A stretch of 64,000 nt of DNA from Macrolepiota albuminosa (GCA_027475525.1 JAMWFC010000073.1:1017791-1081790), one strand, 5' to 3'. Counted from the stretch's first letter, positions 1 through 11,960 are shown. Numbers and translations are program-made. Notes: generated by a model not told the origin, from the sequence alone.

Positions 1-1
1 A

Positions 2-1696
2 TGGGATCGCGCTAAACGTCGTGATTATGGAAGAATCCAGGGGGTTTTATCAGGCGGTTCCTCCAAAAAACTTTTGGGTGGATCATCAGCCTTCGTTTCA
101 TTACCTACTGCTCTTGTTTCTTCACGCGACCCTGATGCTCTTGTTACAGATCCTAGCGAGGTTGCGGAATTAACTTGTGAATACTTTGTTAACCTTTACA
201 AACGCTCCCCACCTCCAGACAAGCCCAAACCGTGGTTGACAACACCGTCAGTTTTGCAAGTAAGACAACAGGTTGAGAAGAGTCCTTTCGTTTGGCCTGT
301 CACAGCGACCTTAGCCGACTTCCACGCTATGTTAAGGAGAGGCAATCCACGCCCATCACCGGGCCCAGATGGCTGGGAAAAATGGTGCGTAAAGAATTTA
401 TCGGACAGAGCCTTACAATTAGTCTTAGATCTGCATAACTACTCTGTACTGCATGCCCACTTTCCTGGAAAGGTTAAGGAGGCACATCTGACGTATTTTC
501 ACAAACGAGGGATTCGAACGAACCTCTCAAATTGGAGAGGACTGACTATCTCCAATTTCCTCGCTAACTCTCCCATGACTTGGTTGAATTACAGACTTTC
601 TCCATACGCTGCAAGAATGGGGATTATTCCTGAAACTCAAGTGGCCACGCAGCCTGGTGTGCAGACTCAGGATTTGATGAGCTTCCTCTGTAGTCTCAAG
701 ACTTGGAGTCGAAGACACAAAAAGTTCGTTTACCTTCTTAAGCGCGATCAAATGAAAGGATTTGATTACTTGTCGCCTCACGGTTTTTACAACGCATGCC
801 AAGCATACGGTCTGCCTTCCTCAATATGCGACCTTGATTGTGCATCGCAATCTCAGGTCAAATGCTTTCTGAGAACCGCGTGGGGCATAGCATCGCCAAT
901 TATTGTGGACGGGGTAACTAAGCAAGGTGGCCCAATCTCTCCCTTAAAGGCTACCATCACTACTAGCCTGGGACATAGATATTTGGATGATATCTCTGCC
1001 CATGACCCAGATGCTATTGTGATTCAAAGTATGTCCAAATCCATCGACGACCCGTATCTCCCGAATGATACCTACTCACTTAATCTGTCCATGACGGAGG
1101 CTACTGACGATAGCTATCTGATAGCCTTATCTCATTCTGCCCTTAGAAGGTTCACATTGGAAATGGAACGCTTTCAGTTCACGTATGGCTGGTTGACTTC
1201 ATGGGAAAAAACCACCGCGCACATCTTGAACACCGCAGATCCGTTGCCGCCTACATTATCCTTCCCCTCAATTACTAAGGAGCCCGGAGTCAATCCTTGG
1301 ATCATCTCAGAGCATGCAGTACCAGTTTCGAAGAATGAATTTAGCTTCCTCCGAATGCAGGTTCACGACCCAAAGTCCTGGTTCTCGGAGTTGATGAGTC
1401 TCATCAATAGCTTTATTTTTCCTACCTTCACCATGAGGATACCGTTCACTCTCATTTGCAAGATCATTTCACAGAACTTGATCTCCCGATGCAGAGCCTT
1501 ACTGTCTTTACAACCCATTCTACACGCTGACGCACAGAGACTAGATCAAAGGCTGACTCATAGGGTTCACGAGATCTTGGGTTTTCCTTTCTGTCCATCA
1601 TCAAAGTTACTAACCCTTCCGCTAGAGCTAGGTGGTTTTGATTTTCCATCGATATCGAGGATTAATGCAGGTATTGCAGTGGACGGTCTTGTTTGA
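2..1696 (+). pseudogene. LINE (non-LTR retrotransposon) reverse transcriptase, cut at the window edge
   Basis: The frame is open from base 2, so the true start lies outside the window. Reverse transcriptase motifs appear in order: PGPDG near 360, a motif-A-like stretch (KRDQMKGFDYL) near 750, the QGGPISPLK motif B near 925-950, and an ATDDS catalytic pair with Asp codons at 1106-1111 (in place of the usual xADD). This enzyme would copy element RNA by target-primed reverse transcription. The frame ends at a TGA at 1694-1696, but the same frame continues with protein-like sequence (DLNHYIPAYRLMARV) to about 1742, so the stop looks like a former CGA Arg codon. The coding sequence is then cut at 1748 by the LTR of a Gypsy element. 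No endonuclease or RNase H domain is visible. Recognition of the RT is firm; the LINE clade is not assigned. Confidence 0.85.
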
Positions 1697-1747
1697 GATC
1701 TCAATCACTATATTCCAGCATATCGATTAATGGCCAGAGTCACGCTA

Positions 1748-1988
1748 TGTAACGAAGTTACGGCGTTTGTGAGCTTAAGTTCACACCACACAGAATCAGA
1801 CCAGTCCGGTCTATTGTCTATGTAGTGTAATACAAAAATAAGCTGCTTAGTAAGCAGCACTTGTAACATATTTATAGTAACTAAATAATAATATTATATA
1901 ATAATAATATTATATAATAATAATAATATAATATTTACTACAGTAAGTAAAGCTATGTGGCCAACGCCACATAGTGGACTACGCTACA
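1748..1988 (-). repeat. 3' LTR of Gypsy element G1 (L1 family)
   Basis: Starts TGTAACGAAGTTAC and ends GACTACGCTACA, with TG...CA termini. The same LTR recurs at 40987-41221 (opposite strand), 47452-47686 and 55622-55856. Its centre is a run of AT-rich ATAATAATATTATAT-like repeats. A C-rich run just right of it (CACCCCCCAATC) is, on the element's strand, a GGGGGG polypurine tract abutting the LTR. It interrupts the LINE reverse transcriptase frame on its left. Its right-hand partner LTR is missing because the element breaks at 11885. Confidence 0.85.
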
Positions 1989-2087
1989 CACCCCCCAATC
2001 AGACTGAGCTACGGTCTTGAGATAAGACGACGGACTACGCTACACACCCCCCAATCAGACTGAGCTACGGTCTCCAGATAAGACGAC
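1976..2087. repeat. 56-bp tandem duplication spanning LTR end and polypurine tract
   Basis: Two near-identical 56-base units (1976-2031 and 2032-2087) each begin GGACTACGCTACACACCCCC. Each unit carries the terminal 13 bases of the LTR plus the polypurine tract and adjoining 3' untranslated sequence. They differ by only two bases. Confidence 0.9.
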
Positions 2088-2089
2088 GG

Positions 2090-5000
2090 TCAGGCCGTCG
2101 GTAAGTCAGGAACGGGGGCAATGGGAGAGTCCCCAGGCTCCCGGAATGGGTTGGCCGTCGCGTCGTCCATGTCGTAGTCGAGGAGTTCATCCTCGGGTGC
2201 GGGCTCATAAGATGTGCCCAATGGCCCTGCTACTGGCAGGGAGTTGTCATAGTCCTGGAGGGGGGACAATGTAAGAGTGGGGTCAATACTCGACCCCAGA
2301 ACAGGTGGTTGGGGTTCTGGAAGATCCCCAGTGTCGGACAGGTACTGGCGCGTCCAGATCTCGTGGGCATGAATGTCTTGCCCGATTAGGAGGTACATCC
2401 CCTTGGTGAATGTGTTGTCGTATGCACGATGACTATCCTGCTGCTGGAGCATCAGGCGTTGGCGATCGCCAATGGTGGCCTCGCGCCACCCATCCCACTG
2501 AGCAATGGACTGGGGAGTCCCGTAATGGTTGAGGCATTGTAGCCTCTCGTCGTTGATAGCGGCCGCCTCGTTGTAGAGCTGGCTGTCGCTGAAGAAAAGG
2601 TGGGCCAGGTAGGTGACCCCGTAGGTGTATGCATGGTCAGCCCAGCTGACCGGAACCTGGTTGTGAAGAAGGATGCGCAAAGCGTCCGAGGTGGTGAATA
2701 CGGAAGCTGATGCTTCCGGGATGTCTACCGCCCGAGCCTCGAAGTTAGGGTCGTCGGTGTGGAGGGGCACAAACACTTGCCCCATAGCCGCCTCGTACTC
2801 GGCCACGGCCTCTTTGTAGAGACCTGGCCTTGCAAAAACATAGGCCACGTACTTGTGTACCGTGGTCTTGGAGGGGCGGCTAGCGCTGAGAGCGCGTACA
2901 AGCACAAACCCAAACAGGCTGCACCAATGAATGCGCATTGCACGGTCCATGGCCAGACCGGTCCATACGTTGGACGTCCCAGGACGTCCATAGAGAAGAG
3001 CATATGAGCCCAGGTAGTCCAAAGCAAAGGGTTGCTTTGGATCAGGGGGAGTAAGGCCAACGAAGGTGATTCTTCCTCCCTCTTTGCGGTGATAGATCTG
3101 CGAAGGTACAATCATTCGCAGGATATTCTCCCGCTCCTCTGGACTCGCAAAGGGTACCAAGATGGTCCTATAGGGGACCTCCTCGAGTAAGTGAGACATG
3201 GCTCTGTCTCAGGCAGCAGGGTGGCAGTTGAGCGCCACCCGTTTGAATTTGTTGAGCAAAAGATAGCCCAACTGACGCTGACAAATCGGCGTAAACTGGT
3301 TGTTCACCAGTGCATGAAGTCTGCGGACTTCTCGAGGACTGCGGGGAAACCCGCAAGGTGCCACTTGGTACACCTTACTATTGTGGGGCGTCGACGCGGC
3401 GTTGCCCTCTTTATCGGCCTCGAAAGACCTGGCTGCACGGGCTTCTTGCCTGACGAAGATGGTGTTGGTCACTGGCGACCAATAGAACTGGGGAGCTAAC
3501 CCCGCGCCAAAGAATGAGTTTTGACGCTTGACAGTGTGATCGCGGTAGATCACCACACCGAGCGCATCCGGGATGTGCCCAGTTTTGTCCTCAACGAGGG
3601 CAGCTGCTCGTTTGGCGCTATCCTGCGCCCGGCGGTCCATCTTGGCCCGTTGATTGCTGTTGCGCTGTTCGCGTGCCATACGTTGTGCCGCCGTCTCGTG
3701 CAGCACAGGGGATTCCATGCGAGCCTCTTCAGGCTCCTCATACCAGTCATCGTCGGAGGGCGGGGATGGCAGCCTTTCCGGGACAGACTTGTCAGAACGT
3801 GGGTCCATTGCCCACACACACCGCAGGTATCGGGCTGGCGGGCCCTCTATCAGTATTGCAGGGAGGAAGGGGATGTTAGCCCTGGGGGCCCCTTTCGGGG
3901 CATCCTCAGGGAAGTGCACGTTGACATAGGCGTGCCCTTCCGGGTTCTTACCCCGACGATCTTTTCAGGGTTGTGAGGTCTTAGCCTCAGTGGGGCGTGT
4001 ACTCACGCCCCTGAAACTCTGCTCCCCAGAGTGCGTGGTGGATACCATGGATAATGGTCGCAAAGATGCGACCTCAGATGCGCCGCTGGCGAGGCGCTGG
4101 ATGAGCCGGGGGGCGGCCGGAGCAGGGGCATCCTCATAGGGGAGGATGTCCCGTCCTAGTCCGGCCTCCCAGCCGGGAACGACAATGCTCAACTGAATTG
4201 AGTGGGAGGGCACGTCCTCCACTCCTTGCCGACGCGCCCTTTTGCTGGAGTCGGTGTCTTGACTTGGGGGTGTAGTCTGCCGCTTACGAGCGGCCGATAG
4301 GGCAAGAAGATCAGTTTTGCGCTGGGCGTGCATATGATCCATGTCGTCCATCATCCGGCTGATGAGGACGACTGCCTCCGTGTCGCGGAGGTATGATGAG
4401 TCTGCGGGTACATCGTACCCGTTGTCTCCCAGTCGTTGGAGAAGGGTAGCCAGGACTAAGTCCTGGTTGAGACTGGGCTCGACAGCCCATGCTTTTCCTT
4501 TGTCGCGTCGAGGACGCGACTCTTCTTCCGAGCTGGGCTCGGATTGGTGCGGCATCTCAAGCTGCTGTAACAAGGAGAGCTTGGCCAGGCTCTCCGTCGG
4601 CGCATCAGCCGATGAACTGATGCTTGGTTCTGTATTGAGAGTTTCTGTACTCTCAATGGCCGCGGAGGCCTGCACGAGGGACGCTCGGCATCCCTCTAGA
4701 TTGTCGCCTTGTACTGTGGTCGACAGGGAAATAGCCCTGCCTCCCTTGGCTGCTGCCTCATACGAGGCATCGTACTGGGGCATTGCGCCCCACGCCCCCA
4801 TCCAAGCCGGGGGGTATGGCATCATTACGGGCACACCACCCATGCCAGGGTAGTGCGCCGGGGCGGTAAACTGGGGCAAATGGTGTGCACCCATAGCCCC
4901 TCTCGCCATAGCGGGGGCAAACTGCCCCCATCCTGGCGCTGCTTGGGGGCTGACTAGCCCCCCGTAGGCCTGTTGCTGAGATTGGCCCTCAGCGTGATGT

Positions 5001-5326
5001 GGCGCATAAGCGCCCGCTACTGGTTGTTGGGGCTGATAGCCGCCCACAGGTACGTTCTGGGGCATGAAGTTGCCCTGCATGGGTTGGTGTGGCGGATAGC
5101 TACTGATCATCGTCTGCTGCAGCGAGTACGCCGCTGGTTGTTGCTGCTGCTGTGGGAAACCCACAGGCTGTTGCGATTGTCCCCACTGGGGCGCATTTTG
5201 GGTCAGTGGGGGAGCCATCTGCCCCCCCTCTTCAGCTGACGGTAAGACCGATGGCGCACTCTCAAATCGCTGCTGCTGGTGCTGCTGCTGCTGCTGCTCA
5301 ATGGTGTCCACGGGCATCTTGTCCAT
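2090..5326 (-). pseudogene. ORF3 of the G1 Gypsy family: long frame between pol and 3' LTR, function unknown
   Basis: From an ATG at 5326 one frame runs to 2090, about 1,078 codons, interrupted only by TGA at 3965-3967 and at 3209-3211. The N-terminal about 200 residues are rich in Gln, Pro, Tyr and Gly, with Q runs (prion-like low complexity). Next comes a charged Ser-rich part with a basic patch, then a basic helical part around 3600-3750. The C-terminal about 370 residues look folded and contain conserved stretches (WDGWREATIGDR, TKGMYLLIGQD, VFARPGLYKEAV) that recur in three other copies in this window. There is no signal peptide or clear membrane span, so it does not look like a typical envelope protein. 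I do not recognise the family. The two TGA codons could be mutated CGA Arg codons, or real stops separating three proteins; the identical frame favours the former. Confidence 0.7.
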
Positions 5327-5429
5327 GGTTGGGGAAAGAAGGCGAAAAAGAAATTTCGCTTTTTAAGGCGTGTTTCAGCCACAGCTGCTGACCAACTCAG
5401 CCAAGCCACGACCGGCACTGCCAATCTAA

Positions 5430-7153
5430 TTAAGCGCCGGCACGCTTACTCAATTGATGTGGGCGCTTAACGCCCTTCAACTTCAAATAACGGTCAAGTG
5501 CCGCCAACTTGGAGCAATGGGAGTGCAGCTCCCATGTTGTGTCCCCCAGGGACCAACGTACTTCAAACTCGAGCGTGTTACGCTCAGTCCACCGGTGCCC
5601 AATTATGCACTCGACGAACCATTCGTCATTGTCCCGAGCCCCAAAATCATAGGGGCCCGGGGTTGCCCTGTTAGGGAACAGCACATCGTCAGACGCGCTG
5701 TAAGGTCGCAACAGCGACACATGAAACTTAGGAACGATGTGTCATTCCTGTAATGCCAGAGGCAGCTCCAACACGTAGTTGGAGGTACTTGGCTCCGCAT
5801 CCAGAATGCGGTATGGGCCTACCCATTTCGGGCAGAGTTTACTCGCTCTTCCCTTTGGGAGCCTCAGATTACGCGTTGATAGGTATACCAACACTCCTAC
5901 AGCTATCAGCGGTTCTTTTCGCCTACGGTGATTGGTGTTTTTCGCCTGGAAGACTCGCGCCTCTATGATGGCATCATGCGCCGCCGCGATGTTCTCCAGG
6001 GCCTGCCGAACTCGACAACTCCGCGGTGAGCCACCGTATCAGCACGAACCTCATGCAGCATGGAGGGCAAGTACCCTCCGTTGAGTTCAAAGGGCGCATA
6101 CCCTGTGGTATCCGAGATACTCGCGTTAATCGCAAACTCAGTGAGTGGACACCAGTCCACCCAGTCCCATTGGTCAGGGCAAACAACTGCCCTCAGAATT
6201 TGACCTATACTGCGGTTAGCCCGCTCTGTCTGCCCATCCGTTTGAGGATGGAAGGACGTCGACATGAGGAATCGAGCTCCTAGCAGTTTGTGGAGTTCTC
6301 TCCACCATTGAGATGTGAACTTTGAGTCACGGTCGCTCACAATGGTGCTAGGCAGCCCATGCAGCCTAACAATCTCCCTCAGGTAGATCCAAGACAGCTC
6401 CTTAGCCGTCAGTGTAGTTCGCACCGGTATGAGGTGCACCATGCTCGTCATGTGGCATATGACTACCCAGAGATAATTGAACCCTCTGGACTCGGGAAAG
6501 GGACCTACAAAGTCCATTCCAATTGAATCCCAGGGTTTCACCGGCACGGGTAGCTGGTGTAGCTTCCCGGGAGGGGATCCAGGGGGCAACTTTGCCCTCT
6601 GACACGCTGCGCATGACGCGCAAAACTTAGTTACTTCTTGGGCCATGCGTGGCCACCAATACCATCTCCGGATGTAGCCCAACGTCTGGGCAGCACCAAA
6701 GTGCCCCACCAGGGCATGGGCCTGGTCCAAGACCCGTGTAACAATGGTTCGCGTACGGGGGAGGCATACCACTGCCACCCCTTGACGGTTTTCTGTCATA
6801 ATGAGTCCACCAGGCGCATGCCTGAACCGAGGATGGTCGTCAGGATTGGTGATTATCTCGGCAAAGAGAGAATCATCGCCATAGTTCTGCACCACCTCCT
6901 GCCGGAAGTCATCAGTAACCAGGCTAGGAGGCTGGGATGAAGGCAATTCGCCTTCGAGCATCTCTGCAAGCGTTACGGGTATATCGTGGCGCTCGTGCTC
7001 CCTAGTGGACTCTGGGTCCACAGCTTCATGCTCCTTGAGCAACTGGGCGGCTACGTCCCGCTCTTCATGCTGCTCTCTGAGGCAAGTGCTTTGCCTTCGT
7101 TCATTGTCACGCATAGCGCGTACTTCCAGGACATGCTCCCTGAGCTCCTGGTA
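5430..7153 (-). pseudogene. G1 pol: integrase and chromodomain
   Basis: Encodes the C-terminal part of the Gypsy polyprotein. A zinc-binding H2C2 module (HALVGHFG ... CASCAACQRAKLPPG) is followed by the catalytic core (WDSIGMDFVGPFPES, IVSDRDSKFTSQWW, TSFHPQTDGQTERANR) with the D,D,E-type layout, a C-terminal SH3-like region (GRASKLCPKWVGPYRILDAE) and a chromodomain (WFVECIIGHRWTERNTLEFEV, 5500-5640). Chromodomains direct integration to marked chromatin. Breaks: a small frame change near 6000, and a TGA at 5742-5744 in the LQE-stop-HIVPKF stretch, where the related copy at 23.4 kb keeps Arg. The frame is continuous with the upstream RNase H across a TGA at 7154-7156. The frame ends at a normal-looking stop at 5430, about 100 bases before ORF3 starts at 5326. 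Confidence 0.85.
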
Positions 7154-9318
7154 TCAGTGAAGAGGTAAATCCTCTCCATCAGGGTCTATGCGGCAATCTG
7201 CCTGCACATACTCATGAGGCTCGTGAGCCTCCCCAACCACATCACTCTCAAAGTAGCGCGACAAGCAGTCTGCCACTTTGTTGAGTTCACCTTTAACATA
7301 GGTGATGTCGAACTGGTATCTCGACATGTAATCTATCCACCGTCGCTGATGCGGCGACAAGTTCACCTGAGTTTTAAAGAACTCAAGGGCCTTGTGGTCC
7401 GTTATGATGTGGATGGGATATCCCATCAGCTTATCCTCCCATTTAAGGAGGGCTTTGAGTATGGCAAGAGTCTCCAACTCATGCACCGCATAGTTTTGCT
7501 GGGCTGTCGTGAACGTTTTCGACATGAACCCGGCTGGGCGGCACGTCTGCCAGCTGCTTCCCTGGCCGTACATGGCCCCGACGCCTGTCTTGGACGTGTC
7601 GCAAATGAGCCATATAGGCTCGTCCTGTCTAGGGTCGATTGGTCGAATCACCGGAGTCTTCGTACAGATCTCTTGAAGCACCGCTGGTGCAACGGCCTCC
7701 AACTGAACGGTGACCCGTTCTGCGTCATGGCCATAAGTGGCCCAGTATAAGCTGTTACATCAGGCAAGAAGCTCGAAATATAGTTGACAAGACCAACAAA
7801 CCGTTGGATGTCATTGTAGTTTTGGGGCGTTCGCCACTCCCAAATGTGATCGAGCTTGTCCTGATCGGGGTGGATACCCTGCTCATCAATGACATGCCCT
7901 AGGCAGTCTATACTCTGAGCATAAAGCTCACATTTCTTCCACTTCAAGTACAACTTGTACTTGCGCAGTCGTTCGAATACGACTCTGAGGTGCTGCTCAT
8001 GCTCCTCCATAGTATCCGAGTAGATGAATATATCATCTAAGTAGACGTGCATGAAACGTCCTATTACGTCTCGGAAGATAGAGGTCATTAGCCTCTGGAA
8101 AGTTGCTGGAGCATTGCAGTCTCCAATCTGCATTATATTGCTCGTAAACGTGCCCATGATCGATGCAAAAACGGTCTTGGGTACGTCCTCGGTGCGAATG
8201 CGCACCTGCTCGTAAGCGTCAGTAAGGTCGATCTTCGAGCGATACTTTGCCCGAGCCACGTCTTCCCAGATCACCTCCTAATCTGGTAAAGGAGTTACAT
8301 CCTTTATGGTGTTGTCATTGCGCTGACACGCATCAAGAGCTGTTTGAAGGGTTCCATCCTTCTTCAGGATGCATAATAATGGTGCAGCTTGAGCGGTGGT
8401 GCATGGAGACCACCATTGAGCATTCAGATAGCGATTAGTCTTATCGCGTAGTTGCTCCTGGAGGGCGTGCGGACAGCACGGCAAGTGGTACTTATACTGC
8501 TTGCTTTTGTCTATGAGATTGATGTCATGGTTCACCTCCCGCCATGGCAGCAGCTCTTCCTTGGTCCCGTTGACCATGTCGGCAAATTCTTCTTGCCATT
8601 GCTGACGCAACCGAGGAATATCTTCCCCACGAAGGCTTGTCGCCTTCTGCTTCCCCTTCATATGCACAGGGGGAAGTACTTCCACCGTCTCTGAGAGTGG
8701 CCGAGGTGGCGGTGCATACTGCTTGCGCATGGCGAGCACTCGATTGACACTGTCATTGGGTATATGTAGTCTCAGCAGAGAACCTGCTGCCACTGCCTTA
8801 TAAGCCACGAGGCTTCTTCCCTCACGTACAAGTGAGTACGCTATGGACACCTCGTCCGAGGCTGGCTGACGATATGCTGGTTTGATGGTCATCCATCTCT
8901 GGTGCGCATTTTGCGCACACGTGGCTGCCACCAGCCCGTTCCACTCTTGCGGCATCCGGGGGTCGTACGCCCAGTCGTACTCTGGCAGGGGGGCTGGTCG
9001 CTCCCATAGGGACCATGTGTCCCCCTCTTCTGAGGCTTCCGCCTCTCAGATGCTGTCTTTCAAGTCTTCCAACTTGACTCGTGAGGACGTCGGTGGACAT
9101 ACATCCACTGAGTGCTCCTGTCGTCTCGCCTTTTGTTGGTGTTTGTCTGGAGGCCTTGCGCCTCGAATCTCAGGAGCGATTATTTGCTCGTTGCTCTTCT
9201 TGGAGGCTTGATACTCCTCCTCGCTCATCATCACCACATTGTGGTCTGCGCTCAGTCCAGGCATAGCCTGCACTTCCTCCTCCCCATCCTCCACGGTCGG
9301 CACTCTGCGCCGGCCAAG
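7154..9318 (-). pseudogene. G1 pol: reverse transcriptase and RNase H
   Basis: Reverse transcriptase copies the element RNA and RNase H removes it. RT motifs on the minus strand: ILKKDGTLQTALDACQRN (8290-8380), SKIDLTDAYEQVRI, the catalytic HVYLDDIFIYSD (about 8020-8060) and KKCELYAQSIDCLGHVI; RNase H follows (ICDTSKTGVG, HELETLAILKAL, IITDHKALEFF). Compared with the related copy at 49.8 kb, about 10 bases are missing after the HQRCF stretch (near 7690), shifting the frame between RT and RNase H. A TAG at 8278-8280 sits where the related copy reads Gln (LPDQEV). A TGA at 9046-9048 interrupts the linker from protease. The catalytic YLDD is intact. It is a dead copy with all domains recognisable. 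Confidence 0.87.
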
Positions 9319-11884
9319 TCATGGAGAGTCCTTGCGTTTCTCCGTAGTGTGATGGTGTCGCAGACAATTATCAGTGTTGTCTGCTGTAGCTCGCTTGGCT
9401 GGGATAACTTTCCCATTCACTAGCACCTGACAATGGTCAAAGTCTAATATGACTTTGTTACGCCGCATGAATAGCGTTCCCAGTATCATATCGTAGCGAT
9501 CAAAGTTCGCTACATCCATGTATTCCCGGCTACGTGAGCCCGGCGTTTGGACATTCACATTTGTCCCATACTGCACCATGGCTCGGCTCCCTACGGTGCC
9601 CAGCTGTAACGCCAATGGCGTATCCAACTCCTGCACGGATATTCCGTACACATGGGCGAACTGGGGCGTTATGCCCGACGTAGTACTCCCAGAGTCCCAT
9701 AGGGTCCATGCCTTGTGGCCGTCTATGTCCACATACGAGACCAGGCACTCCTTGTCTGCTCGTTTCAGTATAGGGCGCTGTAAAGTGCCCTCTGCACGAC
9801 GAAGGGTCACCTTCTTCATCTGAACCACGTTATTCCGTTTGGGATCATTTGTGGACAGCCAATCCATCATCGCCGCTAGGCACTCGGAGTCGCTGTCGCG
9901 ACTGTAGTACTCATTGTCGTAGGTGTTGTCATATACGTCGACTGTGACGTACTCCTCCCCCTCCACGACCACACTCTCGGGCTCGGTGCCTGATGCCTCC
10001 TCTGGGGGCTCCTGGTCGTTTGTGGGGTGCTCTGCCTCAGATTTGGCAGATACGTCTCCATCACTCCCACTCGCGGCTGCAGTATGTGCAGCTCGCAGGT
10101 GGGCGCGGGGTGTATACCCCTTCCTCAGGGTACCTGGCTTCGCAGGGCAGTTGGTAGCATAGTGGCCTGGTTGGCCACATGCGAAACAAGTCCCCGCCTG
10201 CCCCGGTGGGTTGGCCGGCTTGAAGTCCAGCCTTGGTTTAGGACGTTCTCCATCTGGCACCCGCTCTGGGCGTGGGCGGCTCCGCCCTCGGATCGCAGCA
10301 GGGGTTCTGCACACAACAAACCGCGTGTTGTGGTCACGGTCCAAATCGGCCTTTTTGGCCAAGAAGGTCCCTACATGCTGACCCCGTGAGGGTGTCCCAC
10401 CAGGCGGTAGTCGCCTGGGTCCCCCTTTGTGTCCACTCCGGTGTTCGTAGTGGTTAGCAGTCTTCAGAGACTGCTCATACCATATGGCATATGCCACAAA
10501 TTCTTCAACATCGTTGACTTCTGGGGACAATCCGTCCTCACGTATCAAATAGCGGCGCATGTCCGCTGGCATGCCATCCAAGAACGTTTCAAGCATTGTA
10601 TACCCGTCCAGGTAAACAGCCATGTTCTGGGCATGGTCATTAAGGGTATCATAGAACCCTTGTACCCCCAACTTCTCGGTGTACTTGGCGGACTGGAAGT
10701 CCCGCCGTGCATCCTGGAGCGTTGAGGGGTGTACGAATCGATCGTACAGTCCAGTAAGGACTCCTTTGAATGTCCAGTCATATTGGACACGGTTGATGTG
10801 CAATACTGCCCGTCGAAACCAACCCATGGCCTCTTCAGCCAAGAACTCAGGCAGAACGAAGATTCGTTCTCGTTCCATACGGTCACCTCCGTATAAGCAC
10901 ATGGCAAGATGGGTGCATACATCCATCGCCCAATCTTCCAGGTCGCTGAACTTGGACGCGCCTGTATAGGCGCGAATGTGCCTACTATCTGCTTTGTGCA
11001 GCTTCACTCCATCTGGTAACCGTAAGGTTACGCCTAGGGCATCATCAACTACTCGATGCAGGCAATCGTGCATGGCTTCACAATGCATACAAATGGCCTC
11101 CCGCTGACCCGGGGATCTAGTCGCCAAATTGGCGGCTTGGGGAAGCGACTTCCCTCGTCCACCTTGCGGAGGACGTCCCGAGCCTCCTCGACTGTGGGCA
11201 TAATTGCCCTCGTCTCGAGGACTCGACCTAGGGCCATCATCCCGGCCGTTACCAGGGACATCACGTCTCGTGGCGCCATCTCGATCATGATCAGTGCGCT
11301 GCCCTGGACCTGGAGAAGCTTGATTCTCCTGACCCTGCGTGACAAATTGACGACGCATCTCGTCAATGGGCTTAATGCCCTCAAATACAATGCCCTGATC
11401 GTCAATAAGGGATTTTCCCTTAGTCCTGAGGTCGCCATTGCGCATGCGTTGATACGCGACTCTGTCGCTCAACGTTTCGGCCATGGGCACGCGCGGCATC
11501 ACAGATGCCTCACTCTCCACCTTGAGCACAGTACTATTGTGCCCATCCGGACCTGACATATCTGTCCTACGGTCTTGGTTATGCATGTGCGGGGGCTCCT
11601 CACGCCACCCTTGTCCTGCTGGAGTATAAAAAGTACTCACCGGTCTTACTTCGGGCACTTCTTGCGCCCATGCTAGTGCCTCCACTAGCTCGATTCCGAC
11701 GTCTTGATTGCGTCGTGCCAAGCATTCCTCAGACGTGTGGCTCCAGGGGGTCGAGACCCCCGATTGCCGTGTGGCCTTACGCTGCACATACATTTGCAGC
11801 TCCATAGTGAGCACTCTCACCATCAAATCAGTATATTTCGTACTGAATACATTGGGCACTTCGTGCCCTTGTCGTCTAAGTGCT
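9319..11884 (-). pseudogene. G1 gag and aspartic protease
   Basis: The frame is open from 11884 to a TGA at 9319-9321. A capsid-like gag region (near 10950-10450: DLEDWAMDVCTHLAMCLYGG, FLDGMPADMRRYLIREDGLS) is followed by a CCHC zinc knuckle (CFACGQPGHYATNCP, about 10200) that would bind RNA, and then an aspartic protease with the active site LWDSGSTTSG (about 9700). The protein N-terminus is missing because an L2-type LTR starts at 11885; the related copy at 54.6-55.2 kb shows that at least 140 further residues belong upstream. The TGA separating this frame from pol keeps the same reading frame and probably replaces CGA, so gag and pol were likely a single polyprotein, though a genuine gag stop cannot be excluded. 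Confidence 0.85.
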
Positions 11885-11960
11885 TGTCACGACCCCTCCC
11901 CTCCGGGCCCACCCCGGGACACCCCCGGAACACCCTCCGGGACCCTCCCTCCGACCCCAC
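11885..11960. repeat. Start of an L2-family LTR running into the gap
   Basis: Begins TGTCACGACCCC inside G1 gag and then is extremely C/G-rich up to the N run. It resembles the first 60 bases of the LTR at 27469 (TGTCATAACTCTTCCCCC) and the start of the LTR at 22580, but keeps CpGs that those copies have lost, so it is probably a young copy of the same family. Confidence 0.6.

Larger units (their letters stand above)
1748..11884 (-). mobile_element. G1: chromodomain Ty3/Gypsy element with extra 3' ORF, 5' end lost
   Basis: On the minus strand the order is gag with a CCHC zinc knuckle, aspartic protease, reverse transcriptase, RNase H, integrase, chromodomain, then a separate long frame (ORF3), a polypurine tract and the LTR. 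This is the Ty3/Gypsy domain order (integrase after RNase H) of a chromovirus, with an added module. Gag-pol is essentially one frame broken by TGA/TAG stops and two small indels (near 7690 and near 6000). The element ends at 11885, where another LTR begins and runs into the assembly gap, so the 5' LTR and primer binding site are not present. Sequence is GC-richer and CpG-richer than its relatives here, suggesting that it is among the younger Gypsy copies. Confidence 0.85.

Noticed and set aside
2090..3199. ORF3 C-terminal domain as an envelope glycoprotein
   Set aside because: Position after pol invites this, but there is no signal peptide, no convincing membrane anchor and no Cys-rich ectodomain.
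2759..5470. Long open frames on the plus strand opposite ORF3
   Set aside because: They lie antisense to a frame conserved in four copies, have no recognisable domain, and are expected in GC-rich coding DNA.
5430..11884. TGA read as selenocysteine or as a reassigned sense codon
   Set aside because: The in-frame TGA codons replace Arg where sibling copies can be compared, no SECIS-like signal was sought or seen, and the host gene at 58711 ends with a normal TGA. Mutation is simpler.
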